From positions 1-29,352 of the forward strand of contig QXVZ01018060.1 of assembly GCA_008931825.1 (NCBI GenBank): DNA of 29,352 nt. The letters run 5' to 3'. Of this stretch, positions 10,029 to 19,128 are shown one piece after another. Below the pieces are notes generated by a model that saw only the letters and a program-made list of their open reading frames with translations, was not told the DNA's origin and did no database searches. This stretch comes from Phallusia fumigata. Its lineage: Eukaryota > Chordata > Ascidiacea > Phlebobranchia > Ascidiidae. The position numbers and the translations under genes were made by a program. The first letter of the stretch is position 1. Each line of letters begins with the position of its first letter.

Positions 10029-12017
10029 TTACAGTCCAGTAACTGAGTTGATGCATGTGCGTCCAGCACTGATCTTGGCGTAACCAGATGGTGCTGTATT
10101 GGAACAAGTGCTGCTCCCCCAGGAAACTGCTCCGATTAGACGGTAGCCGCTATTAGTACTGGAGTCTGGGACAACAAGGGGACCACCAGAGTCGCCCTGT
10201 TAAAGCATATTGAAATCATTGGATTGGTAGGAAAGTCACCAGACTCAGATTTTTCATTAAATCTGGCTGCTAGTTAATTTTAGAAGGTCGAAACAAGGTG
10301 GAACGACAATGAAACTTCTGGTGTTTCCTTTTTATATTGTTTTAAAATGCGTGCTCAGAGCATATAGGTATTGTACTAATCGAAAAACCCTAATGCTCTG
10401 CATAATTTGCTCGACTCATTTTCAATTTTCGTTCAACTCCTCACGTATCTTACCATGCAAGATGTAGCGCCTCCATTTCCAGCAGCGCATTGAATGCGGT
10501 CAGTGATTGTGATACCAGTTCCCCAGTAAGCTTGGCAATCTGCCACCGAAACTAAAGGAATCGATGCTTCCTGCATTGTCTCTGGGATGGTGGCTGTAAA
10601 AAAATTAGTTACACGAATATGTTTTTTATGGTACACACCGCCTTGCGTTTTAAAGGCCCTCATATTGACCTTGTGGAACCATTCTAAATTCGAATCTAAA
10701 TTTGACTAACTAATCCCTTATTCCGCGTCTTACACCACTTTACCAAGCTCCTTGTCTCCATTACCTGGGAAACGGACGATGTAGCCCCATCCGGAGGTGT
10801 AAGCCGTTGTACCAGCGGCGTATTCGACTCCTGCCTCGGCAAGCTCAATAAGTCCGACCTAAAAACAACTAAAGTGTTTTGAGGTTTGTTTCGAAACAAA
10901 CTAACCTGTAAATTATGTTAAGATTTTTAGGTTTCCAAAATAGGCCTAAATATTTGCTTACATATCCAGTTATTTCGGCATTAGATGAGAGAACTGCGAT
11001 GCCGAAATCATAGTCCCAGGTTTGGTCGTCGTATTGGGGGTGCTGCAAGAATGAGGACACGGAGATGGATTGTGCTGGATTCCTCCACTCGATGGACCCC
11101 ATGTTGGCTGTCACATAACTGCATCAAAACAAACGAGGATTTACCTTTATAAAACCCTTAATTAACCAGTTTCGAGAGTGAACAAAGTCAACTCGGAAAT
11201 CCCCCCCCCCAAAAAAAAAACGCTTTTAACGTTTAGTAAAACATTAAATTTAAAAGTAAAAAATACCTTTGGTAGACGGCACAATGGGCAGCAGACATGA
11301 CGTATCCTACAGCGATGAGAGAACCTCCGCAGAAGTGGCTTCCAAAACGTTGGAGAGATACCTACAAGCCAACATGAGGTTGTGATTTTGCAGAAAAAAA
11401 CATTACAAACTTATCATACGAAAACTATCTTAAAAAAACCAAAACGGTTTAGCGGAAATATGTCTGGCCACAATATACTTGCATTAAAAAGGATTTTGAC
11501 TTTTTTACCGGTTCGCGTTACAGTTTAAATAAATTTAATGTGAAATATAATAAATACATATTATGTCATTAATAAGGTGCAAGCTTATGGAACTTCAATA
11601 CATCTATTGCCCTCGTTATGTGGGCTGCAGTTAGAAATGGTGGTTTTGTCTCGCCTGCCAAGGCCAGTCACCGTCAGCAGCGTCGGATCCTCCAATGATC
11701 TTTCCGTTGCTACCGGGCATCAATGGAGCGTTTAGGGGGTGGAACGGAAGCTCTGAAACAAAAACGAGATGTTTCTCTTACAAAACTTAACACAATACAT
11801 AAAGAACTGTAGTATTTTTTTTTTGGTCGCAAGGTTGTAGGTTCTAGTTCCTCACTGACCTCGTGTGTTCGAAACATGAGCGCTGTTGATTTAAACTAGT
11901 GGAGCACAACGGTTGAAACAATTGTTCTGTCTTCTGCTGCAAGTAACAAATCAAACAAGTTCACTCACCGGCGAGAGCGAGTCCGATTGCACAGAAGAAA
12001 GTAAGAAGGACCTTCAT
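10029..12017 (-). CDS. Chymotrypsin-like serine protease, array gene 3
   Basis: Seven exons: 11969-12017, 11655-11752, 11267-11361, 10962-11118, 10765-10858, 10454-10593 and 10029-10196, 801 nt, 266 aa. The donor of intron 2 is GC (CAG followed by GCGAGA), not GT; all others are canonical. The signal peptide exon is identical to the other copies. The propeptide is [17 protein letters not shown] before IIGG, two residues longer than in genes 1 and 2. Triad: [14 protein letters not shown] and GDSGGP. Pocket: GGATSCM gives Thr189 and CSNTAPSGY gives Ser226, both unlike chymotrypsin, so preference may differ. The C-terminal helix has GRTCINS where the other copies have Trp, leaving an odd free cysteine. 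It is intact and expected to be a secreted zymogen. Confidence 0.92.
11825..11900 (+). repeat. tRNA-like repeat fragment in intron 1 of protease gene 3
   Basis: TCGCAAGGTTGTAGGTTCTA followed by CTCGTGTGTTCGAAACATGAG. It matches the segment at 16537-16610 in intron 1 of gene 4, and its B-box-like part resembles 18786-18804. It looks like a decayed SINE inherited by both members of the gene 3/4 pair. Confidence 0.45.
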
Positions 12018-12080
12018 CTTGTTTCGTTGATTTCACTGTAGTTTGCAATGAATTTTATCCACCCTGTGTTACCTGCGGAC

Positions 12081-12189
12081 TTTTATACACAAGCTGAGGC
12101 AACCGTGTGTTGAAGTTCACACACAACGACGGCAAGTTCACGGTGTATTTCTGGCGCCTATTTCGCCGTGGGATACCTGCCGCATGTCT
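12081..12189 (-). promoter_or_regulatory. Promoter of protease gene 3: TATA box with a damaged bipartite element
   Basis: TATAAAA on the gene strand at 12087-12081. The upstream element at 12189-12164 keeps the CGTGGGATA half, but the E-box reads CATGCG instead of CATGTG. If the E-box half matters, this copy should be expressed differently. Confidence 0.55.
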
Positions 12190-12546
12190 GGTGACGTCAT
12201 TCGAAGGTTTAAAATGGCGATCACTCCAAACAAGGAAATTTTTTTTGCATTCGGCGCGACTTTTTATTTCTATGTACAAGGTTGTCGACCGCTGCACTAG
12301 GTGGTGCCAGACGTAAGTCGGTTGTGTTGGTGCAATTTCCTTTAAATCTGGCGATGGTGCAGTTGAAAGCTGCCCAATTTAGGTTAAAGAATGTGTTGAG
12401 AACTCTGGATAACGATGCTGAGAAGAGGTGAGATGTTGGTATTGGGCCACTTTCACATATAGCAGTGGAATTGGTATGTTGAGCAGCTTATTACATTGAT
12501 CCTGCTGACCTGTCTGCCAATGTCGCTGCAGCAACGTCATAGCATT

Positions 12547-12636
12547 GAACCTCCACACAGTTTTTCTGGTAGTGTGGGAATCCTCACATCTGATGTTTGC
12601 GACGAACATGATATTTGTGCGTAGTTCGTGGCTCGA
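12547..12636. promoter_or_regulatory. Conserved upstream block, copy 3
   Basis: Same block as at 4741, nearly base for base (CCACACAGTTTTTCTGGTAG, GTGTGGGAATCCTCACATC). Copies 3 and 4 also share the preceding ~25 bases (TGTCGCTGCA, AACGTCATAG). Not coding. Confidence 0.5.
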
Positions 12637-12929
12637 TAAAGCGAGACAAAAATATACCTCGATCGAGTCTGGTGTTGAAGGCATTTGAACCTAATTTTGT
12701 CTTTGTTTAAACTTAATGACGTCGTCGCAAAGAAAATATTGCGCGACGTAATGTGAACAATGCAAACATTAAACCTTCTTCTGTGGCCTTAATTACATTT
12801 AGATTAGATTTTTCAACCAACACATGTCCTCTTACCACAAATTTATTTTGAATCAATGTAAGTAGACAGAAAATGTGTCATTTATTACAATCCAAAATAC
12901 AAACGTACAAATTTTTGTACACTGAACAC

Positions 12930-14567
12930 AAAGTTTATTTTGAAAAGGAGGCGTGCGTTCTCTAAGTTTCTTTAATGTTGATGGTATTAAGATGTAACAT
13001 TTATTTGTCAAAAACTTTATGCCGATACTGGATGAACTTCATTGTCTGCAGTATTGTATGTTGATGGTGTTTAAACAGTTCGGCTATGGAGATTTTCGTA
13101 GTTTCCCTTATCCTGATGCGATGCAAAAGCGCACCTTTCTTGCTCAATCGTATTTCCACACCCGGCCACAAACAGTTTGTCAAAATACCGAAAAATGCAA
13201 CATTCTCGTTTCGAATTTATCGATTCCTCTGTATTTATGTTGAAAATTGCGATTGCAGGGAATATTTTGCAGCAACCCAAACGCCCTGGAAGCGGCAAGA
13301 AAAAAATGACGAAAACGGGACAGGGTATTGATTTACTGTCGCTTGGGGTAGGCTAAGCTTATGTTGTCTATGTCCAATCAAATAATAACACGTTAAGTGC
13401 AAGCAATGGGTCAACAGCGTCACAAAAGTTCTAACATTGATTCCAACAAAACGAAAACCATCGGATCTATAACAACTTTTTGGCGATTGATTTTCAGTTC
13501 TGTGATTGCAAAAATACACAAAGGAGACACTTTCGGTATTTTGCGAGTTGAGTTCAGTTGAGTTAAGTTTATTTCGCTTGGTGAAAGAAAACATAGCGAT
13601 ACAATTACACTAAAACAATCACCAAGCCGGAAATGAAACGTTATGAGGCGCCAAAAAGATCTAGTGCACAATTGGTGGGTCAAGGCAGGACGCGCCGCAG
13701 CTACACCGTCATTACAAGGCCTTATGTGACGAGGGCTCACAAGAGAGTGCGATTTGCGCATTATGAGAAACGCGTCTGGGGGGTGGGGAGTGTTGGTGGG
13801 AGCAGCCGATGAGGGCCTCAAAATCTCACCACCCGTGCTGGGGAAAGTGGGTGGCGTTGGAATGTTAAACCGAAAAGAAAACCTGCGGACAGTTTTAAGC
13901 GCCGGAAGGAAGAAAAGGACAATAGGAAATTCGACCGAATACTTGTGGGGACCATTACGTTTTATGTGCGTTAAAAAGTAAAGTCAAAGCCACTGATGTT
14001 ACAGTTGTCTATTTCATAGGTGTGCTTTTTTACTGTATGTAACATAAGACCGAAGTGGACCATAAGCGGAAAAGTATTAATTCTTTCCAGCAAAAGCCAA
14101 ATTTGGAATATATAACCTTCCAGGGGCACTGCTCTCTTGATTCACCCCATAGCCACTCTTATGCAAAAGTGGTATTTGAAGCCTAACTTTTAGGTATCTA
14201 CGTATCGAAAGTTTTGAACGCTGTGATTTTATGCCCTGTGTTACAATTGCGACAGGAATTTACTGCCATTCTTTATCTTTCGTTGATGTAAAATTAGCTT
14301 GGTAAAATTAGCTAAAATTAGCAGCTTGTTAAATTCCTATTTTTACGCTTTATGCCTTTCCTTTTTATGTGACTAGCTGAAAGATATAACTGCACTTGTG
14401 TTTACAGAAAAGTGGGATAATAAAGTTAACATCGTGCAAAAATGCTTTAAACCTAAAAGGGAGGTTTATTTTTTGTAATGTTAACACTGGTCGGTATTTA
14501 AACTTTATTTGACCCTCGAATTCGTAATACGACACAAACATCTGTTGACACATAAGGTTTCGTTGAT
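12930..14567. other. Intergenic stretch between protease genes 3 and 4
   Basis: Contains the R1 copy listed separately and, near 14005-14215, the segment shared with 9645-9815. Several overlapping open frames of 60-133 codons occur on both strands, with no motif and no splice support. I see no gene here. Confidence 0.5.
13550..13801. repeat. Dispersed repeat R1, copy b
   Basis: Same ordered landmarks as 588-840: GAAAGAAAACATAGCGATAC, CACTAAAACAATCACCAAGC, CGGAAATG, GTGCACAATTGGTGGGTCA and CGCCGCAGCTACACCGTCAT. It starts with a GAGTTGAGTTCAGTTGAGTT run. No coding potential is seen; open frames across it are by-products. Confidence 0.55.
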
Positions 14568-14573
14568 TTTATT
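14568..14573 (-). terminator. Polyadenylation signal AATAAA of protease gene 4
   Basis: Plus-strand TTTATT, 70 bases beyond the stop codon, in register with its paralogues. Confidence 0.6.
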
Positions 14574-14642
14574 TTTGGAATTACGATGAAGTAATTACAA
14601 GTTGTATTCTTGGACCGACCATGAACGATTTCTATTGAACAA

Positions 14643-16722
14643 TTACAGTCCAGTAACTGAGTTGATCCATGTGCGTCCAGCACTGATCTTGGCGTAACCA
14701 GATGGTGCTGTGTTGGAACAAGTGCTGCTTCCCCAGGAAACCGCTCCGATCAGACGGTAGCCGCTGCTAGCGCTGGAGTCAGGGACAACAAGAGGACCAC
14801 CAGAGTCTCCCTGTTAAAAAGACGTTGAATCATTGGTAGGAACTTTTCCTGGCCCAGATTGTTTTTTGAAGCTGGTTGCTTTTAATTCGAGAATCCTTTT
14901 TGTAACAAATTTCCCTAACAGGCCGAAGTATTGATAAAATTATCGTGTTTTCCTTTTTCGAATGATATTTGTATACATGCACAAGGTTCATAAAATAGGC
15001 AACTAATCACAAAACTCTAATAGCCTGTATAATTTGCTCGATTTGGTTTTTAATTCCGGATTCTAAATTCCAGTTCAACACCTCAGGTATCTTACCATGC
15101 AAGATGTAGCGCCTCCATTTCCAGCAGCGCATTGAATGCGGTCAGTGATTGTGATTCCACTTCCCCAGTAAGCTTGGCAATCTGATGCTGAAACTAAAGG
15201 AATCGATGCCACCTGCATATTTTCTGGGATGGTGGCTGTAAAAAGAAATTTTCAGCTGTCAATGTGACCCATGCTGCAAAATAAACAAGTGATGTAAAGA
15301 AATACTAAAGGTTTGGAACCGTAAATAAATACCACAATTATTGCGAATCACTTAACATGGAGTGGAAGTTCTTCACTTAACTAATAAAATTTCTTCCCAG
15401 TTGGGAACCGTCAGCCCGGAACTACTGTTTGTTTTTACGGAGTTTGGTCATCCATTGCAACATTCAGTCAAGCCTTTCAATACCTGGGAAACGGACAATG
15501 TAGCCCCATCCAGTGGTGGTTGCCATGGTTCCAGCGGCGTATTCGACTCCCGCCTCGGCAAGATCAACAATTCCGATCTATCAATAAAAAATAGTTTCTA
15601 ACAAACAAAACCAACCGGTCAACTGTGTCGAGTTTTTAGTTTTGCGAAAAGACCCTAAATCATCCTAAATATTTACTTACGTTGGCATCGTTTGTATTGG
15701 CAGCAGATGCGAGTGTTACGATGCCGAAGTCATAGTCGTAGGTTTGGTCATTGTACTGAGGGTGGGGCTCGAATGACGACACTGCGATAGATTGTTCTGG
15801 GTATCTCCACTGGACGGATCCGAGGTTAGCGGTGATACTGCAAAAAATAGTCAGATTAAAATTGTTTTCGCTGGGTTACTCGTCTACGTTTTTGAATCCA
15901 ATTACGAGAGTCAAAGAATATCGGTATTTTGCATATCTGAAGACTCGATATTAAGAAGCGAAGACGCAAAAACTAGTTAGCACATAGTACAATAATGCAA
16001 AAAATACGTTGGGTAGACGGCACAATGGGCAGCAGACATGACGTATCCTACAGCGATGAGAGAACCTCCGCAGAAGTGACTTCCAAAGCGTTGAAGAGAT
16101 ACCTAGACAAGTCAAACGTTTGTGAATATGCAAGCGAAACACGTACTGATAATGTTAAACCTGAACCTAAGGGGTGTTACAAAAACGAATAATTTCATCG
16201 GCAACTCCCTTTTGTTTAAGAATATGTCTGCATGCAGCTATACAATATATAATTGCAGCTATACAACTTCAAAATGATATGTAATACACGCATTTAATTT
16301 TACTGATAAGGTCAAGCTTATGGTGTTCACACTTTCAAGGACTCGTTTAGTTTGCTGTAGTGGTTTTGTCTCACCTGCCAAGGGTAATCCCCCAATGCAG
16401 CGTCGGATCCTCCAATGATCTTTCCGTTGCTACCGGGCATCAATGGAGCGTTAAGGGGGTGAAACGGAAGCTCTGAAACAAAAGGAAGATGTTTCTCTCA
16501 CACAACTTTAACACAATACATAAAGAACTGTAGTATGTTCGCAAGGTTGCGGGTTCTAACACCGCCCTAACCTCGTGTGTTCGAAACATGAGCGCTGTTG
16601 ATTTAAAAGGGTTGGGTACAACGGTTTGAACCATTTGTTCCGTCCTCTGCAAGTAACAAACAAGTTCACTCACCGGCGAGAGCGAGTCCGATTGCACAGA
16701 AGAAAGTAAGAAGGACCTTCAT
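14643..16722 (-). CDS. Chymotrypsin-like serine protease, array gene 4
   Basis: Seven exons: 16674-16722, 16375-16472, 16008-16102, 15681-15837, 15484-15577, 15096-15235 and 14643-14810, 801 nt, 266 aa, all GT-AG. The signal peptide exon is identical to the other three. The propeptide ends GSNGK before IIGG. Triad: [14 protein letters not shown] and GDSGGP. Pocket: Thr189 (GGATSCM) and Ser226 (CSNTAPSGY), shared with gene 3 only. Relative to the paralogues it has lost one codon at the start of exon 4 (YPTITANLG) and gained one at its end (NTNDAN), so length is unchanged. The C-terminal Trp is kept (GRTWINS). It is the member nearest the promoter-distal repeat region, and is intact. Confidence 0.93.
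16537..16610 (+). repeat. tRNA-like repeat fragment in intron 1 of protease gene 4
   Basis: GTTCGCAAGGTTGCGGGTTC with CTCGTGTGTTCGAAACATGAG, homologous to 11825-11900 in gene 3. Inherited SINE remnant. Confidence 0.45.
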
Positions 16723-16785
16723 CTTGTTTCGTTGATTTCACTGTAGTTTGCAATGAATCTTATCCACCGTGTGTTACCTGCCAAC

Positions 16786-16893
16786 TTTTATACACGAGCT
16801 AAGGTGGCCGTCTGTTGAAGTTCACACACAACGACGGCTATAACGGTTTATATTTGGACGCTTATTTCGCCGTGGGATAACGGTCACATGTCC
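16786..16893 (-). promoter_or_regulatory. Promoter of protease gene 4: TATA box plus bipartite element
   Basis: TATAAAA on the gene strand at 16792-16786. The E-box CATGTG, spacer ACCGT and TATCCCACGG lie at 16893-16868. Spacing is the same as in genes 1 and 2. Confidence 0.6.
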
Positions 16894-16945
16894 GACAACA
16901 CGCGATGACAAAGCTGCTTGGTGGCGCCATATCCATTAAAATTCT

Positions 16946-17056
16946 TGGCGAAGGCTTGGCCGAATGTTCTAGGGCGCCCGACCCATCTAGATACTAAATG
17001 AAAACCTGATCGGAATAGTCCTGGCTTCGAAACACGTAAAAAAGAATAAAAATCTA
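16946..17056 (+). mobile_element. tRNA-derived SINE, copy b
   Basis: CTTGGCCGAATGTTCTAGGG and CGCCCGACCCAT match the A-box region of the copy at 8751, followed by a decayed B box (CTGGCTTCGAAACACG) and an A-rich tail ending AATCTAG. It is less intact than copy a. Both are followed by ATACTCTAGATG, so they occupy the same ancestral site. Confidence 0.6.
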
Positions 17057-17324
17057 GTAGTGTCATTGTTCATACTCTAGATGAAGCTAGAGCAAGATCG
17101 ATTGTGCTAATGTAAAAGTTGCTGCTTCCCAATTTGCGTTAAAGTTTGAGTTGTAATGTGGTTGAGAAACTTGGATTAAATGCAGTTTAATGTTGGTGTT
17201 GATACTGGGCCGATATTCTAATTAAGCTTTCCAGAACATAGCAGCGGACATGGATGGAAATACAGCGTATTACATTTATTCGTTTCTTTGGCTGCCGATG
17301 TCGCTGCAACAACGTCATAGTATT

Positions 17325-17414
17325 GAACATCCACACAGTTTCTCTGGCAGTGTGGGAATCCTCACATCTGATGTTTGTGACGATCGTGATCTTTGTGCGT
17401 AGTTCGTGGTTTGG
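17325..17414. promoter_or_regulatory. Conserved upstream block, copy 4
   Basis: Same block as at 4741 (CACACAGTTTCTCTGGCAG, TGTGGGAATCCTCACATC). Upstream of protease gene 4. Confidence 0.5.
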
Positions 17415-17720
17415 TAAACCGAGACGGGAATAGATACTCAGGTCTGGTGTAGTTCTCACAAGGTTAAGGCACTAGAACCTAATTTTGCCTTTTTTAATAA
17501 AATGACATCATCGCAAAGAAAATATTGCGTGGTCCGAAGTTAACAATGCAAACATGATATACCGTACCGGGGTCTTTGCAGATTTAACCTTAACCACTTG
17601 TAGTGCCTACAGATTAACTAATGTCACGTTACCACAATTTTGTTTTTAGGCTAACCTTAATTTAGGCGAACAGTAAACTCTGACATGCATCATGAGTTAA
17701 CCTTCAAATATACAAATCAT

Positions 17721-18000
17721 AGTACGCCAGGCCTGCAAGAGGCGTTATACCGTATTTTCGTCGCCCTTCCAACCAGCAAGGCGTGGCTCGAAAAACCTAG
17801 CCTGTGGTGGGATTCGAACCCACGACAGGAGTCTATCCGGGGCTGGCGCACTACCAACTGAGCTACGCAGGCACGGTTGGTATAAGCCTGTCGAAAGACG
17901 AACTACAGACACCGCTGCGTGCTGCATGCTGCGCATGTCGGCTACTATTGGGGGATCGCCAAATAGGACAGTTTAACGCCTCTTGCAGGCCTGGCGTACT
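17721..18000. mobile_element. 280 bp element with perfect 27 bp terminal inverted repeats
   Basis: The left end 17721-17747 (AGTACGCCAGGCCTGCAAGA plus GGCGTTA) is the exact reverse complement of the right end 17974-18000. A tRNA-like sequence with intact pol III boxes lies inside. It interrupts the upstream flank of gene 4, since the neighbouring units lack it at the equivalent place. ATACAAA occurs at both sides (about 17709-17715 and 18100-18106), which could mark a longer insertion, but the inverted repeats themselves have no clear target duplication. No open frame is long enough for a transposase, so this would be a non-autonomous MITE-like or composite element. Confidence 0.7.
17799..17872 (-). 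pseudogene. Degenerate tRNA-like sequence (pol III boxes intact)
   Basis: 74 nt, starting GCCTGCGTAGCTCAGTTGG, with a perfect T arm GTGGGTTCGAATCCCAC. The acceptor stem GCCTGCG/CACAGGC pairs with one mismatch, and the D stem GCTC/GTGC has one mismatch. The anticodon arm does not pair: the register predicts CCAGC against AGACT, and no U33-containing loop is in place. The A box and B box would still recruit pol III. I treat it as the tRNA-derived part of the surrounding element, not a decoding tRNA. Confidence 0.65.
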
Positions 18001-18205
18001 GCGATTCAGATATGAGTGTGCCGTTATCGTTGGCCTGCATGAAAGCTTCAGGGCAGATCCCAGTACCAAATATGCGCAAGCACATAATTCACATTTGAAT
18101 ACAAACATACAACACACTGAACACAGAGTTTTTGAAAGGTTTATAGGTCGTTGGTTTCTTGGTGCTTTATTTTGGGTCAATATGTAGGTAGACAGCAAGT
18201 GTTAA

Positions 18206-18650
18206 CTATAACTTTCAAAGTTATTGTTTTTAGCACCCCGCATACCTATGTTTGCCGCCTATGATTTGTATCCATTTGTTTGGTTTGTGGATACAACAAT
18301 AAAACCCTAAACCCTAAGGGCATGGCATGAATGCGCACTGGGTAATAGAGGATTATTTTTAACAAGGGGCACTCCTGCGCTCCGGATATTTGGTGAAAAC
18401 TTTTTTGCGAAGAGAAAGTGAAGGGCANCTATAACTTTCAAAGTTATTGTTTTTAGCACCCCGCATACCTATGTTTGCCGCCTATGATTTGTATCCATTT
18501 GTTTGGTTTGTGGATACAACAATAAAACCCTAAACCCTAAGGGCATGGCATGAATGCGCACTGGGTAATAGAGGATTATTTTTAACAAGGGGCACTCCTG
18601 CGCTCCGGATATTTGGTGAAAACTTTTTTGCGAAGAGAAAGTGAAGGGCA
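18206..18650. repeat. 222 bp direct repeat around a single N
   Basis: 18206-18427 and 18429-18650 appear identical, separated by one N at 18428. Both start CTATAACTTTCAAAGTTATT and end GTGAAGGGCA. Identity in non-coding DNA that abuts a gap character points to unmerged contig ends. The real genome probably carries one copy. Confidence 0.85.
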
Positions 18651-18745
18651 CCACTGGCAGTTCAAGGTCAAACGCGCTGCAGCATCAAAGTCGTTCTTTA
18701 CCGCTGCGAACCTCACGTAGCTGATCAACATGATGTGAACGTGGA
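18636..18745. repeat. Dispersed repeat R1, copy c (partial)
   Basis: AAAGTGAAGGGCACCACTGG and AACGCGCTGCAGC match the middle of the R1 copies at 588 and 13550. The rest is diverged. Confidence 0.4.
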
Positions 18746-18754
18746 GAATGAAGA

Positions 18755-18810
18755 TTGCGGAGTGGTTGGCTCACTTTGTGCTCACAAGGTTGTGGGTTCT
18801 AATCCGGTCC
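18755..18810 (+). repeat. tRNA-like SINE fragment
   Basis: GAGTGGTTGGCTCAC resembles an A box, and GTGGGTTCTAATCC a B box with one change from the consensus, about 30 bases apart. Related to the intron-1 fragments of protease genes 3 and 4. No complete cloverleaf can be drawn. Confidence 0.4.
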
Positions 18811-19128
18811 CTGACACATAAATACCGTTACACGAACCCAGTGAGACTCCTATGTGTTGACTCAAATTAAGGTTACAGCTTTTAAAATTTAGTTTAGTCA
18901 ATTGAAAAATCGTCTTCAGGTTTTTGTTTTATTTTTTTCTAACCGAGAAGTAAGCGCCAAAAAGTTGGACACGAAGTGGCGCCAATAAGCGGCGTTTTAC
19001 ACTGGGCTGAGAAACGCTATTAAAGAATGTGAATTAAGTTTAGGCGTGGACACGGGCTATGATCAAGCCACCGGCCGATATCTCTTAAAAAAACCGGCAC
19101 ACCTAAATTTTGCCAAATTGCTTGTAAG

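Noticed and set aside
11203..11220. C run followed by A run
   Set aside because: Simple low-complexity tract in an intron, with no further meaning visible.
13235..13821. Overlapping minus-strand open frames of 119 and 133 codons
   Set aside because: They overlap the dispersed repeat R1 and each other in different frames, with low-complexity translation and no splice support.
17804..18187. Open frame of 127 codons on the plus strand (and 111 codons on the minus strand) across the tRNA-like element
   Set aside because: It reads through the tRNA-like sequence and the inverted repeats; no protein motif is seen, and structure explains the sequence better.
18300..18322. Telomere-like CCCTAAACCCTAA
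   Set aside because: Only two units, within a dispersed AT-rich repeat, so no evidence for a telomeric or interstitial telomere array.
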